A stretch of 64,000 bases of DNA, from positions 1 to 64,000 of the forward strand of contig NZ_JBHTKH010000010.1 in NCBI RefSeq assembly GCF_042676085.1, given 5' to 3'. The position numbers and the translations under genes were made by a program. This stretch comes from Terrabacter terrigena. Lineage in GTDB: Bacteria > Actinomycetota > Actinomycetes > Actinomycetales > Dermatophilaceae. Of this stretch, positions 24,911 to 32,530 are shown piece by piece. Each line of letters begins with the position of its first letter. The stretch's first letter is position 1. The notes beneath the pieces were generated by a model that saw only the letters and a list, made by a program, of their open reading frames with translations, was not told the DNA's origin and ran no database searches.

Positions 24911-25660
24911 TCACCAGCCGGCGCACGCGTCGGCGTCCCAGGCGATGCTGGAGCGGATGTCGACGTGCGCGTGGTCGTCGTGCGCCGGGTAGCCCGGGCC
25001 GAAGATGCCGCCGAAACCGGTGTAGCGGGCCTGCTCGGCGATGCTGCAGATCGACGTCGCGCTGTCACCGGGCACGAGGTCGAGGGCGCCACCGTCGAGG
25101 TGCACGCTGTTGCTCGCTCCTCCGACCGACGCGTTGCACGCCGGGTCGCGGAAGCCGGACGTCACCTTCAGCGGGTGGTCGCCGAGCTGGTGGCGCAGCG
25201 CCTCTGCGCGCCACAGGGCCCGCTTCATGTTCTCCTTCTGCGCAGCCGTGCCGGTGAACCCCTTGCCACAGTTGTAGCTCGCCTCCGCATAGGTGAAGTG
25301 GACGGGCGAGCAGTCGGGGTCCTGGAGGGCGTAGATCTTCGAGAACGTGGCCGGGCCGGCGACACCGTCGGCCCCGAGGCCGTACGCGCGCTGGAAGTTC
25401 GCGACGGCCGTCTGGGTCTGTGGACCGTAGGAGCCGTCGACGCCCATGACCTGCCCGCGCGGCACCCAGCCCGCGACGCGGACCTGCAGCTGCGTGACGT
25501 CGCTGCCCGACGCACCCGGGCCGAGAGTGCGTGGCCACGAGTAGCACTCGTCGGCGTGGGCGGCGGGGGCCGTCGCGGTCACGGTCGCGGTGGCGACCCC
25601 CAGACCGCCCAGCACGAGCGCGATCGCCGCAACGACGTGGGTGAGCTTCCTCCTGCGCAT
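24911..25660 (-). CDS. Secreted peptidoglycan-binding M15 peptidase
   Basis: A 249-residue exported protein. Signal peptide at 1-35 (LTHVVAAIALVLGGLGVATA); a PG_binding_1 domain at about 45-105 (GSDVTQLQVRVAGWVP, GVDGSYGPQTQTAVANFQRA); then an M15A zinc peptidase domain with VTSGFRDPACNASVGGASNS, SVHLDGGALDLVPG (the H-x-x-G-x-A-x-D metal motif) and HDDHAHVDIRSS (the final His pair). Such enzymes trim D-Ala-D-Ala in cell-wall peptides. ATG 25660. It is upstream of the decayed hydrolase in one unit and downstream of the clpP pair, 97 bases apart. Confidence 0.9.
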   Translation of the reverse strand: MRRRKLTHVVAAIALVLGGLGVATATVTATAPAAHADECYSWPRTLGPGASGSDVTQLQVRVAGWVPRGQVMGVDGSYGPQTQTAVANFQRAYGLGADGVAGPATFSKIYALQDPDCSPVHFTYAEASYNCGKGFTGTAAQKENMKRALWRAEALRHQLGDHPLKVTSGFRDPACNASVGGASNSVHLDGGALDLVPGDSATSICSIAEQARYTGFGGIFGPGYPAHDDHAHVDIRSSIAWDADACAGW

Positions 25661-25757
25661 GCGATGTCCCTTCGTGAAGTACCGGGGCCTGCACGAAAGA
25701 GACTGTCCGAGTTGCCCCCCTGCCGCTCGTCGAGCGGATGGGGAGGACTCCCCGTGG

Positions 25758-26363
25758 CTAGACGGGCTGGGCCTCCGAGGCCCGCTCGATGACGTGGTCG
25801 ACGAGACCGAACTCGACGGCCTCGTCCGCGGTCAGCACCTTGTCCCGGTCGGTGTCGAGACGCAGCTGCTCGATGCTGCGGCCGGTGTGCCGGCTCAGCA
25901 CCTCCTCGACCTGCGAGCGCACGCGCAGCAGCTCGTCGGCCTGCAGTGCGAGGTCGCTCACGGTTCCCTGCCCTCCCGCGGAGGGCTGGTGCAGCAGCAT
26001 CCGCGAGTGACGCAGGGCGAACCTCCGGCCCCGCTCGCCGGCGGCGAGCAGCACCGCCGCAGCCGACGCCGCCTGGCCGAGGCAGTACGTCGCGACCGGC
26101 GTCGGCACGAACTGCATCGTGTCGTAGACCGCCATGAGCGCCGTGAACGACCCGCCCGGGCTGTTGACGTAGAGCGACACCTCGCGGTCCGGCGCCACAT
26201 CGGCCAGGTGCAGCAGCTGGGCCATCACGACGTTCGCGACGCCGTCGTCGATCTCGGTGCCCACGAAGATGATCCGCTCCTGCAGCAGCCGGCTGTAGAT
26301 GTCGAAGCTGCGCTCCCCGGCCGGGGTCCGCTCGACGACGTAGGGGATCGTGTAGCTGCTCAC
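25758..26363 (-). CDS. clpP: ATP-dependent Clp protease proteolytic subunit (second of pair)
   Basis: A 201-residue ClpP. The serine-protease triad is visible: Ser in CLGQAASAAAVLLAAGERGR (family GxAASA), His in MLLHQPSAGGQG and Asp in RDKVLTADEAVEFGLVD. VSLYVNSPGGSFTALMAVYD is the family's core strand. Its GTG start overlaps the upstream clpP stop by 4 bases (GTGA), so the subunits are made in equal amounts and should form a mixed barrel. No clpX, clpC or tig gene is adjacent, unlike the main actinobacterial clpP1P2 operon, which suggests this is an additional pair like Streptomyces clpP3P4. Confidence 0.92.
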   Translation of the reverse strand: MSSYTIPYVVERTPAGERSFDIYSRLLQERIIFVGTEIDDGVANVVMAQLLHLADVAPDREVSLYVNSPGGSFTALMAVYDTMQFVPTPVATYCLGQAASAAAVLLAAGERGRRFALRHSRMLLHQPSAGGQGTVSDLALQADELLRVRSQVEEVLSRHTGRSIEQLRLDTDRDKVLTADEAVEFGLVDHVIERASEAQPV

Positions 26364-26968
26364 CGCAGACCCACCTTCCGTTCGACACCCACCGGGCGCA
26401 CGTCGGCCAGCGCGGTGACGACATGGTCGACGATCCCGTACGCCCGGGCCTCCTCCGCGCTGAACCACCGGTCGCGCTCGCTGTCCCGAGTGATCTGCTC
26501 CACCGTCTGGCCGGTGTGCTCGGCCTGCAGCTCGTTGACGCGCCGCTTGACGGCCTTGAGGTTGTTGGCCTGCACCTCGACGTCCGCGGCCGTGCCCTGG
26601 ATGCCGGCCGACGGCTGGTGCATCATGATGCGCGCGTTGGGCAGGGCGAACCGCTTGCCCGGGGTGCCGGCGCCGAGCAGGAACTGACCCATCGAGGCCG
26701 CGAATCCCAGTGCGAGAGTTGAAACGTCGTTGGGGATGACACGCATCGTGTCGTAGATGGCGAGGCCCGCGGTGCCCGAGCCTCCGGGGCTGTTCACGTA
26801 GAGGCTGATGTCGGCGCGCGGGTCGCGCGCAGAGAGCAGGAGCAGCTGGGCCGTGATCCGGTTGGCGATCGGGTCGTCGACCTCGGCCCCGAGGACGATG
26901 ATCCGCTGGTGGAGCAGCTGCATCGACAGCTGGTCGTCCAGCAGCGCGGGTGTGAGCGTGTCGGTCAT
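26360..26968 (-). CDS. clpP: ATP-dependent Clp protease proteolytic subunit (first of pair)
   Basis: A 202-residue ClpP. Catalytic Ser lies in LALGFAASMGQFLLGAGTPG, His in IMMHQPSAGIQG and Asp in ERDRWFSAEEARAYGIVD. The N-terminus LLHQRIIVLGAEVDDPIANR and the handle region match the family; the 20-residue head is short. ATG 26968 has GACGCT 6 nt upstream (26975-26980) and no Shine-Dalgarno, so it is probably leaderless. Two abutting palindromes at 27010-27040 sit just upstream of the -35 position and resemble PopR and ClgR operators. It is divergent from a DinB-like gene. Confidence 0.92.
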   Translation of the reverse strand: MTDTLTPALLDDQLSMQLLHQRIIVLGAEVDDPIANRITAQLLLLSARDPRADISLYVNSPGGSGTAGLAIYDTMRVIPNDVSTLALGFAASMGQFLLGAGTPGKRFALPNARIMMHQPSAGIQGTAADVEVQANNLKAVKRRVNELQAEHTGQTVEQITRDSERDRWFSAEEARAYGIVDHVVTALADVRPVGVERKVGLR

Positions 26969-27009
26969 GCAGCCAGCGTCCGCCGGTGCGGCGGCATACG
27001 GAATCTTGC

Positions 27010-27040
27010 TCTGCCGCGGGCAGATTCGCCGACAGCGAAT
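27010..27040. promoter_or_regulatory. Abutting PopR-like and ClgR-like palindromes at the clpP promoter
   Basis: TCTGCC-GCG-GGCAGA (27010-27024) is a perfect palindrome that equals the TCTGCC-N3-GGCAGA element I recall for PopR at the Streptomyces clpP3P4 promoter. It shares one base with ATTCGC-CGACA-GCGAAT (27024-27040), a perfect palindrome containing the ClgR-type TTCGC-N5-GCG. Centres are about 49 and 64 bases upstream of the predicted transcription start at 26968, a typical activator position. Both could serve the ClgR/PopR-type regulator at 23792. Confidence 0.7.
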
Positions 27041-27095
27041 GCCGTCCCGCTCATATCGCGTGGCGCGCCGGCGCCCGCTGCACCACGATGGCGGC

Positions 27096-27644
27096 ATGGC
27101 CGGACAGAAGTACCCCGACATGTGGGTCGACCCCGAGGAAGACCCGCGATCGCAGGACGCGGTGCTCGGCGACGAGCGCTCCACCCTGCTCGACTACCTC
27201 CGCAGCTACCGCCTGACGCTCGAGCTGAAGTGCTCTGGCCTGACCCCGGAGCAGCTCGCGACACGCTCGGTGCCGCCGTCGACCCTGTCGCTCCTCGGAC
27301 TGGTCCGTCACCTGGCCCAGGTCGAGCAGAGCTGGTTCCGCCGCGTCATGGCCGGGGAGGACGTGCCGTACCTCTACCGCACCGCCGACGACCGCGACGC
27401 CGACTTCACCGGCGCCGTGGCCGACGAGGCGGCCGTGCAGGAGGCGTGGGCCCGGTGGCGCGAGGAGGTCGCCAACGCCGAGGCGTTCGTGGAACGCGCC
27501 GAGTCGCTCGAGCTCATGAGCCTCGACCCGAAGAACCCGATCCAGCTGCGCGAGGTGCTCGTGCACATGATCGAGGAGTACGCCCGGCACTGCGGTCACG
27601 CCGACCTGCTCAGGGAGTGTATTGACGGGCGCACGGGTCAGTAG
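27096..27644 (+). CDS. DinB/DUF664 family protein
   Basis: A 182-residue four-helix protein of the DinB superfamily (DUF664 branch). Candidate metal ligands are the His in LGLVRHLAQVEQSWFRRVMA and the pair in VLVHMIEEYARHCGHADLL, the usual three-His arrangement. Members include mycothiol-dependent enzymes and bacillithiol transferases; actinobacteria use mycothiol, so a thiol-dependent transferase is possible but unproven. This family is unrelated to DNA polymerase IV despite its name. ATG 27096 was chosen as the frame upstream lies in the promoter region. Its 3' end overlaps the convergent GT87 gene by 7 bases. A paralogue lies at 54437-54967. Confidence 0.85.
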   Translation: MAGQKYPDMWVDPEEDPRSQDAVLGDERSTLLDYLRSYRLTLELKCSGLTPEQLATRSVPPSTLSLLGLVRHLAQVEQSWFRRVMAGEDVPYLYRTADDRDADFTGAVADEAAVQEAWARWREEVANAEAFVERAESLELMSLDPKNPIQLREVLVHMIEEYARHCGHADLLRECIDGRTGQ

Positions 27645-28828
27645 CCGACCCCCTGCTGCGGCGAACGTCCGACCGGCTCGGCGCGCTCCGCGAGCCCGGC
27701 GCGGGAGGTGAGGCTGACCGCCGCCCAGACGGGGACCGCAAGTGCGGCGAGCAGGTAGGCGTTGCCCAGGACGTGCTCGAGCGGGGTCCACGAGTACTCG
27801 CGCCCCTGGCCCCAGGGGAGCCACAGCATCGGGCGGCCCACGAACACCGCGGCCCAGGCGACAGCCGCCCACCGGGCGCGCTCCCACAGGACGAGGGCGA
27901 CCGGCACAGCCCACACCCAGTGGTGCGACCACGAGATCGGCGACGCGACGAGGCCGGCCAGTGCGGCCAGGCCGGTGGCGAGCGGCCGGTCACCGCGGTG
28001 CCACCAACCCCGTGCGACGAGAAGGATCGCAGCTCCGAGGGGGACGGCGACCGCGAGCCACAGCACGGTCGACGGCCGGCCGTCGAGCAGTCGCGTGAGC
28101 GCGCCGTACACCGACTGGTTGTGGGCCAGCGCCGGCGGCCCGATCCGGCCCGCGTCGACGAGGCCGTCCGTCCAGTACGACGTCGCCCAGCCGGGCGCGG
28201 CGAGGAAACCGACCGCGACCGTCGCACCGAAGGCCAGCAAGGCGCGTCGAGCGGTCTCACGACGGCCGACCACGACGAGCAGCACGACGAAGACGAGGGG
28301 GGTCAGCTTCACCCCTGCCACGAGGCCGAGCGGCACCCCGGACCAGCGGCGGTCCGGCCGGAGCAGGTCGAGCAGCACCACCGCCATGACGAGCACGTTG
28401 ACCTGACCGAACGCGACGTTCTGCCAGACCGGTTCCATGGCCAGCGCGCCGGCGCAGACGGCGGCCGCCAGCCAGCCGGGGGTCGACCGCCTTGTCGTCG
28501 TCCGACGCACGAGCACGACGACCGCCGCGAGCGCCGCCGTCGACGCCCCGGTCCAGACGGCTGCGGCGACCCATGCCGGAAGGAGGGCCAGCGGCACCAT
28601 CACGAGCCCTGCGAACGGCGGGTAGGTGAACGTGAGCGCGGTCACCGGGTCGCGGGGCGGGGTGGACGGCATACCGTCGAGGACCGCCCGACCGGTCTGC
28701 TGGTAGACGTGCAGGTCGGTGAAGCCGCCGTGCAGCCCACCTGCGACGGCCGCGACGGCGACGAGCACCGCGACCGGCGCGGGACCGTTCAGCAGGCGGG
28801 ACCATCTCACCGGAGCGTGCGCCAGCAC
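27638..28828 (-). CDS. GT87-family polyprenyl-phosphate mannosyltransferase-like membrane protein
   Basis: A 396-residue membrane protein with about ten segments, of the GT87/DUF2029 family (PimE-like). The catalytic loop after the first segment is GGFTDLHVYQQTGRAVLDG with the expected Asp; TALTFTYPPFAGLVMVPLAL and GLVAGVKLTPLVFVVLLVVV are family hallmarks, and SPISWSHHWVWAVPVAL is the conserved late loop. These enzymes add alpha-mannose from a lipid carrier to cell-envelope lipids or glycans. GTG 28828 is placed 6 nt after TACGAT; ATG 28867 is an alternative that would start before that -10 box. Acceptor unknown. Confidence 0.85.
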   Translation of the reverse strand: MLAHAPVRWSRLLNGPAPVAVLVAVAAVAGGLHGGFTDLHVYQQTGRAVLDGMPSTPPRDPVTALTFTYPPFAGLVMVPLALLPAWVAAAVWTGASTAALAAVVVLVRRTTTRRSTPGWLAAAVCAGALAMEPVWQNVAFGQVNVLVMAVVLLDLLRPDRRWSGVPLGLVAGVKLTPLVFVVLLVVVGRRETARRALLAFGATVAVGFLAAPGWATSYWTDGLVDAGRIGPPALAHNQSVYGALTRLLDGRPSTVLWLAVAVPLGAAILLVARGWWHRGDRPLATGLAALAGLVASPISWSHHWVWAVPVALVLWERARWAAVAWAAVFVGRPMLWLPWGQGREYSWTPLEHVLGNAYLLAALAVPVWAAVSLTSRAGLAERAEPVGRSPQQGVGY

Positions 28829-28834
28829 ACTCGA

Positions 28835-28840
28835 ATCGTA
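28835..28840 (-). promoter_or_regulatory. -10 box of a leaderless promoter for the GT87 gene
   Basis: TACGAT on the minus strand ends 6 nt before GTG 28828, identical in sequence and spacing to the marR promoter (TACGAT-N6-ATG at 32519-32531). Confidence 0.55.
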
Positions 28841-28877
28841 CGCAGGCACGGGGCAACCGGATGACATGATCGGACGC

Positions 28878-30524
28878 ATGGATGCCGACGCCGTCGTCGT
28901 GGGAGCCGGCCTTGCCGGCCTCGTCGCCACCGCCGAGCTCGCCGACCGCGGCAAGCGTGTCGTGCTGGTCGACCAGGAGGGCGAGCAGTCGCTCGGCGGT
29001 CAGGCTTTCTGGAGCTTCGGCGGTCTGTTCCTCGTCGACAGCCCCGAGCAGCGCCGGATGGGCATCAGGGACAGCCTCGAGCTCGCCACCCAGGACTGGA
29101 TGGGCTCGGCACAGTTCGACCGCGACGAGGACTTCTGGCCGCGCAAGTGGGCCGAGGCGTACCTCCACTTCGCCGCCGGCGAGAAGCGTTCGTGGCTCCA
29201 CGAGCAGGGCCACCGCCTCTTCCCCGTGGTCGGGTGGGCCGAGCGGGGCGACGGCCGCGCCGACGGGCACGGCAACTCGGTGCCGCGCTTCCACATCACG
29301 TGGGGCACCGGCCCCGGCATCGTCGAGCCCTTCGAACGACGGGTGCGCGCCGCCGTCGCGAGCGGCCTCGTGACGCTGGCCTTCCGCCATCGGGTCGACG
29401 ACCTCGTCCTGACCGGTGGCGCCGTCACCGGCGTGCGCGGGCGGGTGCTCGCGACCGACCCCGTCGACCGCGGCCGGCCGAGCAGCCGCGAGGAGGTGGG
29501 TGACTTCGAGATCAGCGCACAGGCCGTCGTGGTCACGAGCGGTGGCATCGGCGGCGACCACGAGCTCGTCCGGCGCGCCTGGCCGGAACGGCTCGGCACG
29601 CCGCCCGCTCGGATGGTCGCCGGCGTGCCCGCGCACGTCGACGGCCGGATGCTCGGCATCGCGCAGCAGGCCGGTGGGAACGTGATCAACCCCGACCGCA
29701 TGTGGCACTACACCGAGGGCCTGCGCAACTGGGACCCGGTCTGGGACAACCACGGCATCCGCATCCTGCCCGGCCCGTCGTCGTTGTGGCTCGACGCGCG
29801 CGGGCGGCGCTTCCCGGCCCCGTACTTCCCCGGCTTCGACACCCTCGGCACGCTCGGTCACATCATGCGCACCGGCTACGACTACTCGTGGTTCGTGCTC
29901 ACTCAGAAGATCATCGAGAAGGAGTTCGCCCTCTCCGGCTCGGAGCAGAACCCGGACCTCACCGGCAAGGACGTGCGCCAGGTCCTCGAGCGTGCCCGCG
30001 GCGGGGCGCCGGCGCCGGTCGACGCCTTCATGCGCAAGGGCGAGGACTTCGTCGTCGCCCGCTCCCTCGAGGAGCTGGTGCGTGGCATGAACGCGCTCAC
30101 GGGCGACGCCCTGATCGACCTCGAGTCCCTGCGACGCACGATCGTGGCCCGCGACAACGAGGTCGACAACGACTTCACCAAGGACGCCCAGCTCACCGCC
30201 GTGCGTGGAGCCCGGAACTACCGCGGCGACCGGCTGATCCGCGTGGCGAGCCCGCACCGGCTGCTCGATCCCAAGGCGGGCCCGCTCGTCGCCGTTCGCC
30301 TCAACATCCTCACCCGCAAGACGCTCGGCGGCCTCGAGACCGACCTCGCCGGCCGTGTGCTGCGGCCGGGCGGCGAACCGCTGCCCGGCGTCTACGCGGC
30401 CGGGGAGGTGGCCGGCTTCGGCGGCGGCGGCATGCACGGCTACAACTCGCTCGAGGGGACCTTCCTCGGCGGCTGCCTCTTCAGCGGGCGCACGGCAGGA
30501 CAGTCGGTGGCCGCGGCTCTGTGA
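28878..30524 (+). CDS. FAD-binding dehydrogenase (fumarate reductase/ketosteroid dehydrogenase-like flavoprotein)
   Basis: A 548-residue flavoprotein. The N-terminal dinucleotide fold is ADAVVVGAGLAGLVATAELA ending at the acidic VVLVDQE; QSLGGQAFWSFGGLFLVDSP and QAVVVTSGGIGGDHELVRRA follow, and the C-terminal FAD-binding segment is VYAAGEVAGFGGGGMHGYNS then EGTFLGGCLFSGRTAGQS. This layout is that of the FAD-binding dehydrogenase branch of the FrdA/KstD family, which oxidises or reduces C-C bonds; the substrate is unknown. ATG 28878 or in-frame ATG 28866. It is divergent from the GT87 gene with overlapping promoter regions. Confidence 0.87.
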   Translation: MDADAVVVGAGLAGLVATAELADRGKRVVLVDQEGEQSLGGQAFWSFGGLFLVDSPEQRRMGIRDSLELATQDWMGSAQFDRDEDFWPRKWAEAYLHFAAGEKRSWLHEQGHRLFPVVGWAERGDGRADGHGNSVPRFHITWGTGPGIVEPFERRVRAAVASGLVTLAFRHRVDDLVLTGGAVTGVRGRVLATDPVDRGRPSSREEVGDFEISAQAVVVTSGGIGGDHELVRRAWPERLGTPPARMVAGVPAHVDGRMLGIAQQAGGNVINPDRMWHYTEGLRNWDPVWDNHGIRILPGPSSLWLDARGRRFPAPYFPGFDTLGTLGHIMRTGYDYSWFVLTQKIIEKEFALSGSEQNPDLTGKDVRQVLERARGGAPAPVDAFMRKGEDFVVARSLEELVRGMNALTGDALIDLESLRRTIVARDNEVDNDFTKDAQLTAVRGARNYRGDRLIRVASPHRLLDPKAGPLVAVRLNILTRKTLGGLETDLAGRVLRPGGEPLPGVYAAGEVAGFGGGGMHGYNSLEGTFLGGCLFSGRTAGQSVAAAL

Positions 30525-30544
30525 CGACAGTGCTCGGAGGGGGC

Positions 30545-30574
30545 TTGACGCCTCACCCCCTGCGGAGCTAGAAC
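30545..30574 (+). promoter_or_regulatory. Promoter of the Hsp20 gene
   Basis: TTGACG (30545-30550) and TAGAAC (30569-30574) are separated by 18 bases, a good primary-sigma promoter. Transcription would begin near 30581, just before the HAIR element, giving an untranslated leader of about 85 bases. Confidence 0.65.
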
Positions 30575-30591
30575 TGGGAACACAGCACGAA

Positions 30592-30612
30592 GTTGAGCGG
30601 TTAGCACTCAAG
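30592..30612. promoter_or_regulatory. HAIR element (HspR operator)
   Basis: GTTGAGC-GGTTAGC-ACTCAAG matches the HspR-associated inverted repeat CTTGAGT-N7-ACTCAAG, with a perfect right half and five of seven bases in the left half. It lies about 12 to 32 bases downstream of the predicted start of transcription, where a bound repressor would block the hsp20 message and release it on heat stress. hspR itself is not in the window. Confidence 0.75.
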
Positions 30613-30666
30613 AAAGGTCATGCGAGATCGGTCAGCCCGATCTCCCGTTCTTCCCAGGAGTACGCC

Positions 30667-31155
30667 ATGAGCACCACCACCTACGACCCCTTCCGGAACC
30701 TCGACCGCACCTTCGACCGCCTGTTCGGTGAGGGCCTGCGTGGCCAGGCCGGTGGCGCGGGAACCGTCATGCCGATGGACCTCTACCGGTCCGGGGAGTC
30801 CTTCGTCGCGCACATCGACCTGCCGGGCGTCGACCCCGCCAGCATCGACATCGACGTCGAGGACCGCACCCTGACGGTGCGCGCACAGCGCAGCGCGCCC
30901 GAGGCCGAGGACGCGCAGTGGCTCTCGCGCGAGCGCCCGTCGGGCACGTTCGCCCGTCAGCTGTCCCTCGGTCGGGGCCTGGCCCTCGACCGCATCGAGG
31001 CCGACTACCGCGACGGCGTCCTCACGCTGACGATCCCGGTCGCCGAGGAGGCGAAGCCGCGGCGCATCAGCGTCTCGCACGCGGGCTCGTCGACCGACGG
31101 CCGCCGTGAGATCGAGTCGTCCGACAGGCAGGGCTCAGACGCGCAGTCGGCCTGA
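30667..31155 (+). CDS. Hsp20/alpha-crystallin family small heat-shock protein
   Basis: A 162-residue small heat-shock protein, an ATP-independent holdase. The start STTTYDPFRNLDRTFDRLFG is the family N-terminus; the alpha-crystallin domain spans about 35-135 with MDLYRSGESFVAHIDLPGVD, IDVEDRTLTVRAQRS and the closing YRDGVLTLTIPVAEEAKPRR (the GVLTLTIP signature). AGGAG lies 9 bases before ATG 30667. Its promoter carries a HAIR element, so HspR control is likely. The 3' end overlaps the convergent MFS gene by 21 bases. Confidence 0.93.
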   Translation: MSTTTYDPFRNLDRTFDRLFGEGLRGQAGGAGTVMPMDLYRSGESFVAHIDLPGVDPASIDIDVEDRTLTVRAQRSAPEAEDAQWLSRERPSGTFARQLSLGRGLALDRIEADYRDGVLTLTIPVAEEAKPRRISVSHAGSSTDGRREIESSDRQGSDAQSA

Positions 31156-32391
31156 GCCGGCGAGGTCATCCGCAGTCGCACGAGTGGGCCCGGCGGTCAC
31201 CGCCGGGCCCTCCGTGCACCGCTCGGCCGAGGTGGCCATGACGATGACGGCGAGGCCGAGGGCCGCGAAGCCGGCGCCGACCCAGAGCGGCGAGGTCCAC
31301 CCGAGGCCGCCGGCGATGGCCAGGCCCGACACCCAGACGCCGAGGAAGTTGCCGAGGTTGAACGCGGCGATGTTGGCCGACGACGCCATCGTCGGGGCGC
31401 CCGCCGCGTGGGCGAGCACCCGCATCTGGAGTCCGGGCACGGTCGCGAACCCGAAGAAGCCCATCGCCAGCAGCATGGCGGCTGCGCCCACGGGGCGCTG
31501 CGCGAGCAGGGCGAACGCCACGAGCGAGGCGCCGAGCGCCACGGTGAGCAGCACCAGGGTGCGGGTGAGGGCGCGGTCGGCCCAGCGCCCGCCGAGCAGG
31601 TTGCCGGCGAAGAGTCCGACGCCGAAGAGGACGAGCAACCACGGCACCGCCGACTCGTCGAAGCCGGTGACCCGCGTCAGCAGCGGTTCGACGTACATGA
31701 ACGCGCCGAACATGCCGCCGAAGACGAGCACCGTCATGCCGAGTGAGAGCCAGACCTGGCCGTTGCGGAAGGCCGCGAGCTCGGCGCCCAGCCCACGCGT
31801 GGAACCCGTTGGCCCGTCGGCCGCAGCCGCCCCGGAGGCGTGGTCGCCGGCATCCGGGACGAGGCCCGCGATGCCACCTGCGGCGACGACCCCGACTGCC
31901 GCGATGAGCGCGAAGGTGGCGCGCCAGCCCCACTGCTGCCCGACGAGGGTGCCGAGCGGCACGCCCAGGACGTTGGCCAGGGTGAGACCGCCGAACATGA
32001 TCGAGATCGCGCCGGCCTTGCGGTCGGCAGCGACGAGAGAGGCGGCGAGCACGGCGCCGATGCCGAAGAAGGCGCCGTGGGCGAGTGCCGCGACGACGCG
32101 ACCGGCGAGCAGGACGGCATACGCCGGCGCGATCGCCGACAGGGTGTTGCCGACGACGAAGAGCACCATGAGCAGCAACAACGCACGCTTGGGGCGCCAC
32201 CGCCTGAGCAGGGGCGGCAGGGCCACGGCGCCCACGACGACCGCGAGGGCGTAGCCGCTGATGAGGTGGCCGGCAACCGGGATGCTGACCCCGAGGTCGA
32301 CGGCAACCGTGCTGATGAGTCCGGCGATGACGAACTCCGTCAGTCCGATGCCGAAGCCCCCGAGTGCGAGGGCGATGAGACCGAGTGGCAT
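31135..32391 (-). CDS. MFS transporter, DHA1/AraJ-like
   Basis: A 418-residue protein with 12 membrane segments. The first segment, ALGGFGIGLTEFVIAGLIST, is the classic start of the AraJ/PbuE/NepI branch (GxxxTEFxxxG), and motif A is present as LLRRWRPKRALLLLMVL. Members export drugs, purines or sugars by proton antiport. It is divergent from a MarR gene, with a long inverted repeat between them, so MarR probably controls it; MarR ligands are often the exported compounds. ATG 32391. Confidence 0.88.
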   Translation of the reverse strand: MPLGLIALALGGFGIGLTEFVIAGLISTVAVDLGVSIPVAGHLISGYALAVVVGAVALPPLLRRWRPKRALLLLMVLFVVGNTLSAIAPAYAVLLAGRVVAALAHGAFFGIGAVLAASLVAADRKAGAISIMFGGLTLANVLGVPLGTLVGQQWGWRATFALIAAVGVVAAGGIAGLVPDAGDHASGAAAADGPTGSTRGLGAELAAFRNGQVWLSLGMTVLVFGGMFGAFMYVEPLLTRVTGFDESAVPWLLVLFGVGLFAGNLLGGRWADRALTRTLVLLTVALGASLVAFALLAQRPVGAAAMLLAMGFFGFATVPGLQMRVLAHAAGAPTMASSANIAAFNLGNFLGVWVSGLAIAGGLGWTSPLWVGAGFAALGLAVIVMATSAERCTEGPAVTAGPTRATADDLAGSGRLRV

Positions 32392-32449
32392 GGGTTCCTG
32401 GTCCTTCCGAACAGGGCGATGCCGGGGCGAGCCTCGCTGCTTTCGCCGG

Positions 32450-32504
32450 TATGCCGCGTGTGCAACTACTTGACCTGAGGGAAGTTAGTTGCAGACGCGG
32501 CATA
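32450..32504. promoter_or_regulatory. 19-bp inverted repeat, candidate MarR operator
   Basis: TATGCCGCGTGTGCAACTA (32450-32468) faces TAGTTGCAGACGCGGCATA (32486-32504) with 18 of 19 pairs matched and 17 bases between. The repeat lies between the divergent MFS gene and marR, and the right arm overlaps the expected -35 region of marR. Each arm could bind one dimer, or the whole could be one extended site. The left arm also contains one GTATGCC word. Confidence 0.65.
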
Positions 32505-32518
32505 TTGCAAGCGCGCAC

Positions 32519-32524
32519 TACGAT
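32519..32524 (+). promoter_or_regulatory. -10 box of a leaderless promoter for marR
   Basis: TACGAT ends 6 nt before ATG 32531. The arrangement is identical to that of the GT87 gene. No Shine-Dalgarno sequence is present. Confidence 0.55.
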
Positions 32525-32530
32525 GGGAGC

